A DNA stretch of 64,000 nt from FEN-299 sp963717945 (GTDB taxonomy: Bacteria > Acidobacteriota > Vicinamibacteria > Vicinamibacterales > Fen-181), in NCBI GenBank assembly GCA_963717945.1, contig CAVQXT010000003.1, forward strand, positions 992,001 to 1,056,000. Direction: 5' to 3'. The notes beneath the pieces are model-generated. The model was not told the origin of the DNA, searched no databases, and saw nothing but the letters and a program-made list of their open reading frames with translations. The position numbers and the translations under genes were made by a program. Positions 28,451 through 36,627 of the stretch are shown here, one piece after another; position 1 is the first letter of the stretch; every line of letters begins with the position of its first letter.

Positions 28451-29392
28451 GTGCGGCCGGGCGGCGCGCGACAGCGGATCGAGAGGCGTGTGACCGTGCC
28501 TGTCACCCTTGCTGCCGATCGTCGGTTCCTGCGCGCGCAGGTCAAGCCCGGCCGGCGCCACGCGCCCTGGCGGACGTGGTTCCGCCTGGCGATGGTGCTG
28601 GTCGCGGCGGCGGCGGCGATCGGGCTGGCGGCGTGGGCGGCGGTCGTGGTGCTCTCTGCGCCGATGCTGCGCGTGGCGCAGATCGAGGTCACCGGCACCC
28701 GGCACCTGTCGAAGGGGGACGTGCTCGCCCTCCTCGACGGGGTGCGCGGCCAGAACGTCCTGCGCGTCCGGCTCGACGACTGCCGCCGCCGCGTGCTGGA
28801 CTCGCCCTGGGTGGCCGAGGCCACGATCAGCCGGTCGCTCCCCGACACGATCGTCGTGCGCGTGGTCGAGAGGCGCCCGATGGCGATCGGACGGGTGGGG
28901 GAGAGCCTCTTCCTGGTGGACGAGCGCGGCGACGAGATCGACGAGTACGGCCCGAGATACGCCGAGTTCGATCTGCCGATCATCGACGGCCTCGTGCGCG
29001 GCGCCGGCCAAGAGGCCGGCGCGAACGAGCGGCGCGTGTCGCTCGCGTGGAACCTGCTGCGCGAGGTGCGGACGCGCCCCGACCTGGCCCGGCGGATCTC
29101 GCAGGTCGACGTGTCGGACCCGCGCGACGCCGTCGTCATCCTCGACCAGGACACGGCGCGCGTCAGGCTGGGCGACGAGCGGTTCCTGGAGCGGCTGCAG
29201 TCGTACATCGAGCTGGCGCCGGCGCTGCGCGAGCAGGTGCCGGCGATCGATTACGTGGATCTCCGGTTCGGCGAGCGGGTCTACGTCGGGTCGCAGGCCT
29301 CGGTCGCCCCGGTCAAGGCGGCCACCCCGGTCAAGGCGGCCACCCCGGCGGCGCGCGCGGGCGGCGCCCGGAAGGCGGGACGGGGTCGATAG
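28451..29392 (+). CDS. ftsQ: Cell-division protein FtsQ (POTRA domain)
   Basis: This 313-aa bitopic protein has a basic cytoplasmic N-terminus, one membrane helix (about 50-72), a POTRA domain (about 74-145: VAQIEVTGTRHLSKGDVLAL) and the beta domain. It connects FtsB/FtsL to the septal synthase. The C-terminal tail is Ala/Lys-rich and contains two copies of PVKAAT made by an 18-bp tandem repeat near 29309-29345. The annotated first start codon may be earlier than the real one. An internal GTG (VTVPVTLAADRR) is possible. Confidence 0.9.
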   Translation: MRPGGARQRIERRVTVPVTLAADRRFLRAQVKPGRRHAPWRTWFRLAMVLVAAAAAIGLAAWAAVVVLSAPMLRVAQIEVTGTRHLSKGDVLALLDGVRGQNVLRVRLDDCRRRVLDSPWVAEATISRSLPDTIVVRVVERRPMAIGRVGESLFLVDERGDEIDEYGPRYAEFDLPIIDGLVRGAGQEAGANERRVSLAWNLLREVRTRPDLARRISQVDVSDPRDAVVILDQDTARVRLGDERFLERLQSYIELAPALREQVPAIDYVDLRFGERVYVGSQASVAPVKAATPVKAATPAARAGGARKAGRGR

Positions 29393-29423
29393 CCAGCGCC
29401 GGCGCGGGCGCCAGGCACATGGC

Positions 29424-29528
29424 GACGAGGGACGAGGGACGAGGGACGAGGGACGGGGAAGTACGAAGTAGGAAGTGCGAAGTACGAAGTACGACGTGCG
29501 TAGGGCGCAGGGCGCAGGGCGCATAGGG
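29424..29528. repeat. Three successive short tandem-repeat tracts between ftsQ and ftsA
   Basis: Within 105 bases there are three families in a row: GGGACGA with a period of 7 (29424-29458), a GAAGTAC-type tract with a period of 8-10 (29459-29501), and GGGCGCA with a period of 7 (29501-29528). No ORF crosses them convincingly. The ftsA ribosome-binding site (GGAGGGGG) follows. Confidence 0.8.
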
Positions 29529-29560
29529 TCAGGGGCCAGTGGGCTGGCGGCGGAGGGGGC

Positions 29561-30796
29561 GTGGCGCGAAAGGAACGGTACCTGGTCGGCCTCGATGTGG
29601 GCACGTCGAAGACGACGGCCATCGTCGGCGAGCCGGGTGAGCAGAACAGCCTGAGCATCGTCGGCATGGGTGTCGCCGAGTCGACCGGGATCCGCGGCGG
29701 CCGCGTGGTCAACCTCGAGGCGGCCGTGGAGTCGATCAAGAAGGCGATCGTCGAGGCGGAGCTGACCGCCGGCATCGAGATCGACAACGTGCACCTCGCG
29801 CTCTGCGGGCTCCACGTCAAGGGGTTCAACAGCCGAGGCGTCGTGGCCCTGTCCGGGAAGAACCGCGAGATCACCCACGAGGACGTCGGCCGGGCGATCG
29901 ACGCGGCCAAGGCCGTGTCGCTGCCGACCGGATGCCAGATCCTGCACGTGCACCCGCAGGATTTCGTGGTCGACGACCAGGACGGGATTCGCGACCCGGT
30001 GGGCATGAGCGGCACCAGGCTCGAGGTCAACGTCCACATCATGACCGGCAGCGTCACGGCCACGCAGAACATCGTGGCTTGCGTGAACCGCGCGTCGGTG
30101 CACGTGGCCGGCACGGTCCCGGGGCCGCTCGCGGCCGCGACGGCCGTGCTGACCGACGACGAGAAGGAGCTCGGCGTGGCGCTGCTCGACATCGGCGGCG
30201 GCACGACCGACCTGGCGATCTTCGAGCGCGGCAGCCTCTGGCACACGGCGGTGATCCCGGTCGGCGGCGATCACTTCACCAACGACATCGCCGTCGGCCT
30301 GCGGATGCCGATCCCCGAGGCGGAGAAGCTGAAGCGGCGCAGCGGCTGCGCGCTGTCCGGGATGGTCGAGGACGAGGAGACGATCGAGGTGGCGAGCGTC
30401 GGCGGGCGCCGCCCGCGCGTGATGGGCCGGCGGATCCTGACCGAGGTGCTCCAGCCGAGGGCCGAGGAGATCTTCCACCTGGTCTGGGACGAGATCCGGC
30501 ACGCCGGCTACGAGAAGGCGCTCAATTCGGGCATCGTGCTCACCGGCGGCGGCGCCATCCTCGAGGGGTTGCCGGAGATCGCCGAGCAGATCTTCGACCT
30601 CCCGATCCGGCGCGGGCTGCCCGCCGGCATCGGCGGCGGGCTCGCCGATCACGTGAACAGCCCGGCCTTCGCGACCGCCGTCGGCCTCGCGCAACGCGCC
30701 TACACGCTCTCGCTGCGCGACGCGCCGGCCGAGGGGGGAGGGCCGTGGTCGGGGTTGGCCGGGAAGTTCCGGCGGTGGTGGCAGGAGTTCATGTAG
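29561..30796 (+). CDS. ftsA: Cell-division protein FtsA
   Basis: This 411-aa actin-like ATPase tethers FtsZ to the membrane. The GTG start follows GGAGGGGG at 4-6 bases. It has the phosphate-1 motif LVGLDVGTSKTTAIVGE, subdomain 1C (residues about 85-160), phosphate-2 LLDIGGGTTDLAIF near 208, and the adenosine motif LTGGGAILEGLPEIAE. It ends in an amphipathic helix SGLAGKFRRWWQEFM, the expected membrane-targeting sequence. Confidence 0.96.
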   Translation: MARKERYLVGLDVGTSKTTAIVGEPGEQNSLSIVGMGVAESTGIRGGRVVNLEAAVESIKKAIVEAELTAGIEIDNVHLALCGLHVKGFNSRGVVALSGKNREITHEDVGRAIDAAKAVSLPTGCQILHVHPQDFVVDDQDGIRDPVGMSGTRLEVNVHIMTGSVTATQNIVACVNRASVHVAGTVPGPLAAATAVLTDDEKELGVALLDIGGGTTDLAIFERGSLWHTAVIPVGGDHFTNDIAVGLRMPIPEAEKLKRRSGCALSGMVEDEETIEVASVGGRRPRVMGRRILTEVLQPRAEEIFHLVWDEIRHAGYEKALNSGIVLTGGGAILEGLPEIAEQIFDLPIRRGLPAGIGGGLADHVNSPAFATAVGLAQRAYTLSLRDAPAEGGGPWSGLAGKFRRWWQEFM

Positions 30797-30818
30797 GGAG
30801 CCGAGGGGGGCAGGCAGC

Positions 30819-31031
30819 ATGAGTCAGCATCGCGATACGCCGGCGACGACGGCGCGACCGGCCCTCGTCGGCCGGGTCCCGGCGGCGCTGCCGCGGGACC
30901 ACGGCGCGCTCGTGCGGGGCGGGACGTGGCTGCGCGACGGCACGGTGATCCGCATGCCGCTCCGCGCGCGGCTGGCTCTGGTTCGCCCGCAGATGCTGAA
31001 GGCACAGGCGGGCAGGCCGGCGGGATCCTGA
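30819..31031 (+). CDS. Small hypothetical protein between ftsA and ftsZ
   Basis: This 70-aa reading frame starts with ATG 22 bases after the ftsA stop, preceded by GGGGGGCAGGCAGC, and ends 99 bases before ftsZ. It is basic and has no membrane segment or recognised motif. The composition is Arg/Ala/Pro-rich, as expected from any GC-rich frame, so it may be a chance ORF. Its position within the dcw operon is the main reason to list it. Confidence 0.35.
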   Translation: MSQHRDTPATTARPALVGRVPAALPRDHGALVRGGTWLRDGTVIRMPLRARLALVRPQMLKAQAGRPAGS

Positions 31032-31130
31032 TCCGCGGCCGGCGCAGGGCGGCCTGCGGACGGCGCGGACACGACGACACGAAATCGAACGGGCGGTTGA
31101 CATCTAAGGGCGCGAGACCTGGAGGCGTGA

Positions 31131-32417
31131 ATGGCGAACGTGCAGCACCTGATCCCCGGCAGCGACGCAGTGGCCGACTCGCTGCGGATCCAACTCGGTG
31201 AGGACCCGCGCCGTCTGGGCGCGCGGATCAAGGTCATCGGCGTCGGCGGCGGCGGGAGCAACGCCGTGAACCGGATGGTGCGGACCGGCTTCAAGGGCGT
31301 CGAGTTCATCGTCGCCAATACCGACGTGCAGGCGCTGCAGCAGAGCGTCGCGCCGATCAAGGTGCAGCTCGGCGAGAAGCTCACCAAGGGGCTGGGCGCC
31401 GGCGCCGACCCCGCCATCGGCCGCGCCGCCGCGCTCGAGGATACCGAGCGGCTGCTCGAGGCGCTCGACGGCGCCGACATGGTGTTCGTCACGGCCGGGA
31501 TGGGCGGAGGCACCGGCACCGGGGCGGCCCCGGTCGTGGCCAGCCTCGCCAGCGAGATCGGGGCGCTGACCATCGCGGTCGTCACCAAGCCGTTCATCTT
31601 CGAAGGCGGCCGGCGCAACCGGCAGGCCGAGCAGGGCCTCATCGAGCTTCGCGAGACGGTCGACAGCGTCATCACCATCCCGAACGAGCGCGTGCTCGCG
31701 GTCAACCGGGCCCAGTCGCTGCTCGACGCCTTCGCCGCGGCCGACGACGTGCTGCGCCAGGCCATCCAGGGGATCTCCGACCTCATCCTGGTGCCGGGAC
31801 TGATCAACCTCGACTTCGCCGACGTGAAGGCGATCATGAGCGGCATGGGCGTCGCCGTGATGGGCACCGGGATCGGCGAAGGCCCGGACCGCGCGACCGA
31901 AGCGGCGATGAAGGCGGTCTCCAGCCCGCTGCTCGAGGATGCGTCGGTCGACGGCGCGCGCGGCGTCATCATCAACATCACCGGCGGGACGACGCTCGGC
32001 ATCGGCGAGGTCAACGACGCCTCGCAGACGATCTTCAAGGCGGCCCACGCGGACGCCAACATCATCTTCGGCGCCGTGGTCGACCCGAGCCTCGGGGAGC
32101 GCGTGAAGATCACGGTGATCGCCACCGGGTTCGGCGACGGCCGGGCCGGCAGGGGCGTCCGGCCCGGCGGCGACACGCCGGTCGCCATCGAAAGCTACCA
32201 GACCTGGTACGACGAGCACCGTCAGGCGGCGCCGGCCGCCGAGACCGGCTCGGCGACGCCGTCGATCCCGGTGCGCCGCCGTTCGATCATCTCCGTGCCG
32301 GCCCAGGCGCGCGCCGTGGTGAACGGCGCGCCGGCCGCGCCGGCGCCCGACGACGGTACAGAGGCGGGGGAGCCGTCACCGCTCGACGTGCCGGCGTTCC
32401 TGCGACGGCAGGGGTAG
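31131..32417 (+). CDS. ftsZ: Cell-division GTPase FtsZ
   Basis: This 428-aa tubulin homologue forms the Z ring. It has the N-terminal IKVIGVGGGGSNAVNRM, the tubulin signature GMGGGTGTGAAPVVA, the T7-loop region NLDFADVKAIMSG, and the conserved C-terminal peptide LDVPAFLRRQG that binds FtsA. A linker of about 80 residues, Ala/Pro-rich, joins the body to the tail. GGAGG lies 6-7 bases before the ATG. A GC-rich hairpin follows the stop, so ftsZ probably ends the dcw transcript. Confidence 0.98.
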   Translation: MANVQHLIPGSDAVADSLRIQLGEDPRRLGARIKVIGVGGGGSNAVNRMVRTGFKGVEFIVANTDVQALQQSVAPIKVQLGEKLTKGLGAGADPAIGRAAALEDTERLLEALDGADMVFVTAGMGGGTGTGAAPVVASLASEIGALTIAVVTKPFIFEGGRRNRQAEQGLIELRETVDSVITIPNERVLAVNRAQSLLDAFAAADDVLRQAIQGISDLILVPGLINLDFADVKAIMSGMGVAVMGTGIGEGPDRATEAAMKAVSSPLLEDASVDGARGVIINITGGTTLGIGEVNDASQTIFKAAHADANIIFGAVVDPSLGERVKITVIATGFGDGRAGRGVRPGGDTPVAIESYQTWYDEHRQAAPAAETGSATPSIPVRRRSIISVPAQARAVVNGAPAAPAPDDGTEAGEPSPLDVPAFLRRQG

Positions 32418-32429
32418 CCGCCCTCCGAA

Positions 32430-32470
32430 CACGCGTGCCGGGCGCGGCCGGGAGGCCCGCCCGGCGCGTG
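32430..32470 (+). terminator. GC-rich hairpin after ftsZ (possible terminator)
   Basis: The arms CACGCGTGCCGGGCG (32430-32444) and CGCCCGGCGCGTG (32458-32470) pair with a 2-base bulge, and a smaller GGCC/GGCC stem lies in the loop. No U-run follows, so this is not a classical intrinsic terminator. It may stop or stabilise the dcw transcript. Confidence 0.4.
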
Positions 32471-32580
32471 GTAGACTGAAAAGACCCACGGCACACGCGA
32501 ACGCCGGCGCTTCAACTCCAGCTGGCGCTCGGCCCGACGCTCGTCCGCGACTGCCATGGCCGTCTCTCCAATCTGGTGCC

Positions 32581-34299
32581 ATGAGTTCCTGGGAACAACG
32601 CGAACGGGCGCGGACGATTCTCTCGCGCGAGGTTGGCGTCTTCCGCAAGCCGCACGCCGACCTCCTGCGCGTGGCCCTGGCGTTCCCCAACACTTATTTC
32701 GTCGGCATGTCGAACCTCGGGTTCCAGACCGTCTATCGCCTCTTCAACGAGCGCGAGGACGCGGTCTGCGAACGGGTGTTCCTGCCGCCCAGGCAGGAGC
32801 TCGCCGAGACGATCCGGACCGGGGTTCGCCTGTTCGCGCTCGAGTCGCAGACCGCCGTCGCCGACTTCGACGTGCTCGCCTTCTCCGTGTCGTTCGAGTG
32901 GGACTATCCCAACGTCCTGACGATGCTGCGCCTCGCCGGCCTGCCGCAGCGCTCCGCGGACCGGGACGACCGCCACCCGCTCGTCGTCCTCGGCGGCGCC
33001 ACCAGCTTCCTGAATCCCGAACCGCTCGCGCCGTTTGTCGACGTGGTCTGCGCCGGCGAGGGGGAAGTCCTCGTGCCGGCGCTGGTGGACGCGGCCAGAG
33101 CCGGCGGCGGCCGCGCCGCGGTCCAGCGTCGCCTCGCGGGACAACCGGGCATGTACGTCCCGTCACTCGTCGACGTCCGGTACTGCGAGGACGGGCGAGT
33201 GGACAGGTTCGAGCCGGTCGCCGGGTCGGGCGCGTGCGCGCCGGTGATGAAGGCCGCGCTCCGCGCGGCGGACCTGGCCGATCCGCCGGCCACGACGGTC
33301 TTCTCACCAGACACCGAGTTCGGGTCCCGGTTCCTGGTGGAGGTGGTTCGCGGTTGCGCCAATCTCTGCCGCTTCTGCTGGGCCGGGTACAATTACCTGC
33401 CCGTCCGGTCGTTCGACGCCGACCGCATTCTTCGCCTGGCCGAGGCGGCGCGGCCGCACGCGTCCCGCGTGGGCCTCGTGTCGATCGCGCTGTGCGACCA
33501 CCCGGAGATCGAGCGGATCCTCGGCCGGCTTCTCGAGCTGGGCTACCACATCAGCCCGGCCTCGCTCCGGCTCGACGACATCACCGCGCCCATCGTCCGC
33601 CTGCTGCACGAGAGCGGAGAGCGGACGATCACGATCGCGCCCGAGACCGGGTCGGACCGCCTCCGACGGGTGATCAACAAGACGGTCACCAACGCCGACA
33701 TCCTGGACCGGGCCGACCTGGTGTTCGCCTCGGGCATCGAGAACCTGAAGCTCTACTACATGATCGGCTTGCCCACCGAGACCGAGGACGACCTGGTGGC
33801 CATCCGGGACCTGACCCTCCGCCTGCGGGAGATCATGCTGCGGCACGCCCGGAGCCGCGGCACCATCGGCCGCATCGTGGCCAGCGTGAACCCGCTCGTC
33901 CCAAAACCGGGAACGGCCTACCAGTGGATGCCGATGGAGGCGCCGGAGGCGACCGAGCGCAAGATGCGGCGGTTGCGTCACCTGGTGGCCGGCATCGACA
34001 ACGTCTTCTTCACCATCAAGTCCGAGCGGCACTCGTTCTACCAGGCGCTGCTGTCGCTCGGCGACCGCCGTGTCGCTCCCGTGATCGAGGAAGCCGAGCG
34101 CAACGGCGGTCAGTGGCGCGCGGCGGCGGCCGCGGCCGGCATCGATCCCGACTGGTACGTCTTCCGAGACCGCAGCCAGGATCGGCTCCTGCCGTGGGAC
34201 ATCATCGGCGGCGGCGTCAAGCCCGAGTTCCTCCGCCGCGAGTTCGACCGCGGCCTGCGAGAGGAGCTGACATGGCGCGGCGCCGGCCAGGCCGGGTGA
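32581..34299 (+). CDS. Radical SAM protein, TIGR03960-like family
   Basis: This 572-aa protein has an N-terminal B12-binding-like domain (about 1-190; SNLGFQTVYRLFN, LGGATSFLNPEPLAPFVD). A radical SAM core follows with the 4Fe-4S ligands Cys259, Cys263 and Cys266 in RGCANLCRFCWAGYNY. SVNPLVPKPGTAYQWMP near residue 440 is another family block. The family usually occurs as a fused or paired enzyme with a DUF2344 protein next to rne/rng. None is seen here. The reaction is unknown. A TAGACT -10-like box (32472) precedes it. Confidence 0.85.
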   Translation: MSSWEQRERARTILSREVGVFRKPHADLLRVALAFPNTYFVGMSNLGFQTVYRLFNEREDAVCERVFLPPRQELAETIRTGVRLFALESQTAVADFDVLAFSVSFEWDYPNVLTMLRLAGLPQRSADRDDRHPLVVLGGATSFLNPEPLAPFVDVVCAGEGEVLVPALVDAARAGGGRAAVQRRLAGQPGMYVPSLVDVRYCEDGRVDRFEPVAGSGACAPVMKAALRAADLADPPATTVFSPDTEFGSRFLVEVVRGCANLCRFCWAGYNYLPVRSFDADRILRLAEAARPHASRVGLVSIALCDHPEIERILGRLLELGYHISPASLRLDDITAPIVRLLHESGERTITIAPETGSDRLRRVINKTVTNADILDRADLVFASGIENLKLYYMIGLPTETEDDLVAIRDLTLRLREIMLRHARSRGTIGRIVASVNPLVPKPGTAYQWMPMEAPEATERKMRRLRHLVAGIDNVFFTIKSERHSFYQALLSLGDRRVAPVIEEAERNGGQWRAAAAAAGIDPDWYVFRDRSQDRLLPWDIIGGGVKPEFLRREFDRGLREELTWRGAGQAG

Positions 34300-34340
34300 C
34301 CGCTGTCGCCGGAGCCGCGGCGGCCCGGCGCCCCGGCGTT

Positions 34341-34643
34341 TCACTCCGCGACGGCCGCCTGCTCTTCGTGCTCGTCGTAGGCTCGGAGGATCAGGTCGCG
34401 CAGCCGATCCTGGGCGCCGCCGTCGATGAGCGGCCGGAGGAGCGAGAAGCTCCGCCGCTCGCCGTTCACCGAGTACTGGCGGGCCGGGAAGGTGACGTTG
34501 CGGCCGTTGCCGTTGCGCCGCTCCCACACCGCGAACCCGATGAGCTTCAGCCCGTCGAGCGCGCCCTCGTTGAAGTGCAATTCGGCGTCGGCCAGCTTCC
34601 CTGGCGGGTTGCCCCTGTCGTTGCGGTTGATCTTGACGAGCAT
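34341..34643 (-). CDS. Small SpoVG-like hypothetical protein
   Basis: This 100-aa protein is supported by a strong Shine-Dalgarno sequence (GGGAGG, 6 bases before the ATG at 34643). A conserved-looking core reads LDGLKLIGFAVWERR, then VTFPARQYSVNGERR. The pattern (short beta strands, FPARxY, NGERR) resembles SpoVG, a small nucleic-acid-binding regulator, but the similarity is weak. It is convergent with the radical SAM gene and could be a conserved protein of unknown function. The longer open frame upstream is GC bias. Confidence 0.65.
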   Translation of the reverse strand: MLVKINRNDRGNPPGKLADAELHFNEGALDGLKLIGFAVWERRNGNGRNVTFPARQYSVNGERRSFSLLRPLIDGGAQDRLRDLILRAYDEHEEQAAVAE

Positions 34644-34985
34644 CTGCGGCCTCCCTGTTGGTGGCCCCACCCGTCGCCCGGGACGCTCGGCCGGAACGCG
34701 ATGGTCCCGCGGGCGCTGGCGGTGCGAGGCGTTCGTGACCCACACGAGAGCAAGCGTCGTTCCCACCGGCCGGGATCGGGATCGGCGCGCTAAGCGACTG
34801 GCTCGTCGTGCGTTGGGCGCCGCGTTCCCGCGCCGGCCGACCGGCCGCCGCGGGGCGCCGCGCCGGATGCCAACGCCGGTTGCGCGGGCCGGGAACATGG
34901 CCTCCGAGTGTGCGCCCGTCGGGTTCGCCCGGGGCGGATCGACGGAGCCTGACGAAAACGGCGCGGATCCGTGTACGATTGCGCG
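34644..34985. other. 342-base gap without a recognised feature
   Basis: This is the divergent intergenic space between the SpoVG-like gene and acpS. I see no repeat, RNA gene or convincing promoter. A TACGAT 7 bases before the acpS start could be a -10 box but has no partner. Confidence 0.5.
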
Positions 34986-35369
34986 ATGGAGATCATCGGC
35001 ATCGGCCTCGACGCGGCGGAGATTCCCCGCGTCGCCGACGTGATCGCGCGCCACGGAGAGCGTTTTCTGGCCAGGATCTTCACGAGCGCCGAGATCGCCT
35101 ATTGCCAGGCCCGTCGTCACGCCGCCCAGCACTTCGCCGCGCGGTTCGCGGTGAAGGAGGCGGCGATGAAGGCGCTCGGGACGGGCTTCTCGCAGGGCGT
35201 CGTGTGGAAGGACATCGAGGTCGTCCGGCGCGACGGCCCTCCGCAACTCCAGTTGCACGGCGCCGCCGCCGCGCGCTTCGCGGCCCTGGGCGGACGCAGC
35301 TCGGCCATCACGATCACCCATACCGACACGCTGGCGATGGCCCATGTCATCTTGATGGGCGGGCGCTGA
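34986..35369 (+). CDS. acpS: Holo-[acyl-carrier-protein] synthase
   Basis: This 127-aa phosphopantetheinyl transferase moves the 4'-phosphopantetheine arm from CoA to the acyl carrier protein. It has GIGLDAAEIPRV (the metal-binding Asp), ARIFTSAEIAYC and the conserved FAVKEAAMKALGTG carrying the Glu and Lys of the active site. The ATG 34986 gives the usual start MEIIGIG. A GTG at 34971 is possible but less likely. pgeF follows after 23 bases. Confidence 0.95.
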   Translation: MEIIGIGLDAAEIPRVADVIARHGERFLARIFTSAEIAYCQARRHAAQHFAARFAVKEAAMKALGTGFSQGVVWKDIEVVRRDGPPQLQLHGAAAARFAALGGRSSAITITHTDTLAMAHVILMGGR

Positions 35370-35392
35370 GAAACCGGCGACACCTGGGACAC

Positions 35393-36229
35393 ATGACCCT
35401 ACTCGATGGATTCGCCTGGATGCGGCAGCCCTGGGGAACCGCCCTGCAGTCGGGGCCTCTCGCCGAGGTGGCCGACCATTTCTTCACCACCCGTCAACTC
35501 TGGTTGCAGGGCGAGAGCGAGGCGGCGGATTGGGTCAGCGTGGCCGCCACGGTCGGCGTTCCAGAACGCCGCCTGCTGAGGCTGAACCAGGTTCACGGCC
35601 GAGACGTGGTCGTCCACCGGGCGGGCGGGCACGGCGGCGACCCGGACGCGGGCGGTCCGACCGCGAGCCGCGAGCGCGGAGAGGGCGAAGCCTCGTGGCC
35701 GGCGGCCGACATCCTGGTGACCGACGACCCGACGGTGGCGCTGGCCGTCGTGGTGGCCGATTGCGTGCCGCTGCTCGTGGCCGACCCGCGGACCGGGGCC
35801 GTCGCCGCCGTCCATGCCGGCTGGCGGGGGACCGCGGCGGGCGCCGCGCCGGCCGCCGTGGCCGCCATGGCCCGCGAGTTCGGCGCGGAACCCCGGCACC
35901 TCGTCGTGGCGCAGGGCCCAAGCATCGGCCCCTGCTGCTACGTCGTCGGCGATGAGATCATCGACGCGTTCCGGGCGTCAGGATTCGCGGGTGAAATCGA
36001 CAGGTGGTTTGCGCGCGACCAGGCCGGCACGCTCAGGCTCGACCTGTGGGCGGCCAACCGGGATCAGTTGCGGGCGTGCGGCGTGCGCGAGGGGGCGATT
36101 CACCAGGCGGGCCTGTGCACGGCCAGCCACCCGGAGTGGTTCGCGTCCTACCGCCGCGACGGCCCGGGGACGGGACGAATCGCGGCGGTCATCAGGAGCC
36201 GCGCCCCCCGGGCGGCCACACCCGGCTAA
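35393..36229 (+). CDS. pgeF: Peptidoglycan editing factor PgeF (laccase-domain protein)
   Basis: This 278-aa protein is of the multicopper-polyphenol oxidoreductase laccase family, which in E. coli removes wrongly built muropeptide precursors and also acts as a purine nucleoside phosphorylase. The metal and active-site residues are visible in NQVHGRDVV, VVADCVPLLVADP, VHAGWRGTA and GPSIGPCCYVVG. Residues about 75-95 form an Arg/Glu/Gly-rich insertion. The ATG 35393 is chosen because upstream sequence in frame belongs to acpS. The gene overlaps the convergent RNase H gene by 4 bases. Confidence 0.93.
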   Translation: MTLLDGFAWMRQPWGTALQSGPLAEVADHFFTTRQLWLQGESEAADWVSVAATVGVPERRLLRLNQVHGRDVVVHRAGGHGGDPDAGGPTASRERGEGEASWPAADILVTDDPTVALAVVVADCVPLLVADPRTGAVAAVHAGWRGTAAGAAPAAVAAMAREFGAEPRHLVVAQGPSIGPCCYVVGDEIIDAFRASGFAGEIDRWFARDQAGTLRLDLWAANRDQLRACGVREGAIHQAGLCTASHPEWFASYRRDGPGTGRIAAVIRSRAPRAATPG

Positions 36230-36627
36230 CGGCCGTCCGCGCCGTCCATGGCCTCGTTGGCGAGTCGGTCGGCCTCGATGTTCATCTCGCGCCGCACGTG
36301 GGTGAAGCCGACGCGGGGGATGCGGGCCGCGAGCGCGCGCGCCTCCTTGAACAGCGGGAGGAGCCCCGCGTTCTTGACGCGGTAATCGCCGAGCATCTGC
36401 CGGACGAGGAGCTGGGAGTCGGACCTGATCTCGATCGACCGCACGCCGTGCTCGACCGCCCAGGTCAGCGCGGCGAGCAGCCCGCGGTACTCGGCCACGT
36501 TGTTGGTGGCGATGCCGATCGCGCCGTGCCACTCGTCGACCAGCGCGCCGTGGCCGTCCTCGATGCGCACGCCGAATCCGGCCGGGCCGGGATTGCCGCG
36601 GGACCCGCCGTCGATGTACGCCACCAT
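36226..36627 (-). CDS. RNase HI family protein
   Basis: This 133-aa protein has the four acidic catalytic residues of RNase H: Asp6 in YIDGGSRGNPG, Glu46 in NNVAEYRGL, Asp70 in IRSDSQLLV and Asp120 in NIEADRLAN. It should cleave the RNA strand of RNA-DNA hybrids. It resembles the short reverse-transcriptase-like RnhA relatives rather than E. coli RnhA. The ATG at 36627 shares a base with the stop of the zinc-ribbon gene (TGATG), so the two are coupled. Confidence 0.92.
   Translation of the reverse strand: MVAYIDGGSRGNPGPAGFGVRIEDGHGALVDEWHGAIGIATNNVAEYRGLLAALTWAVEHGVRSIEIRSDSQLLVRQMLGDYRVKNAGLLPLFKEARALAARIPRVGFTHVRREMNIEADRLANEAMDGADGR

Noticed and set aside
31097..31102. TTGACA just upstream of ftsZ as a promoter
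   Set aside because: No -10 hexamer lies 16-18 bases downstream. The sequence there is the ribosome-binding region TGGAGG.
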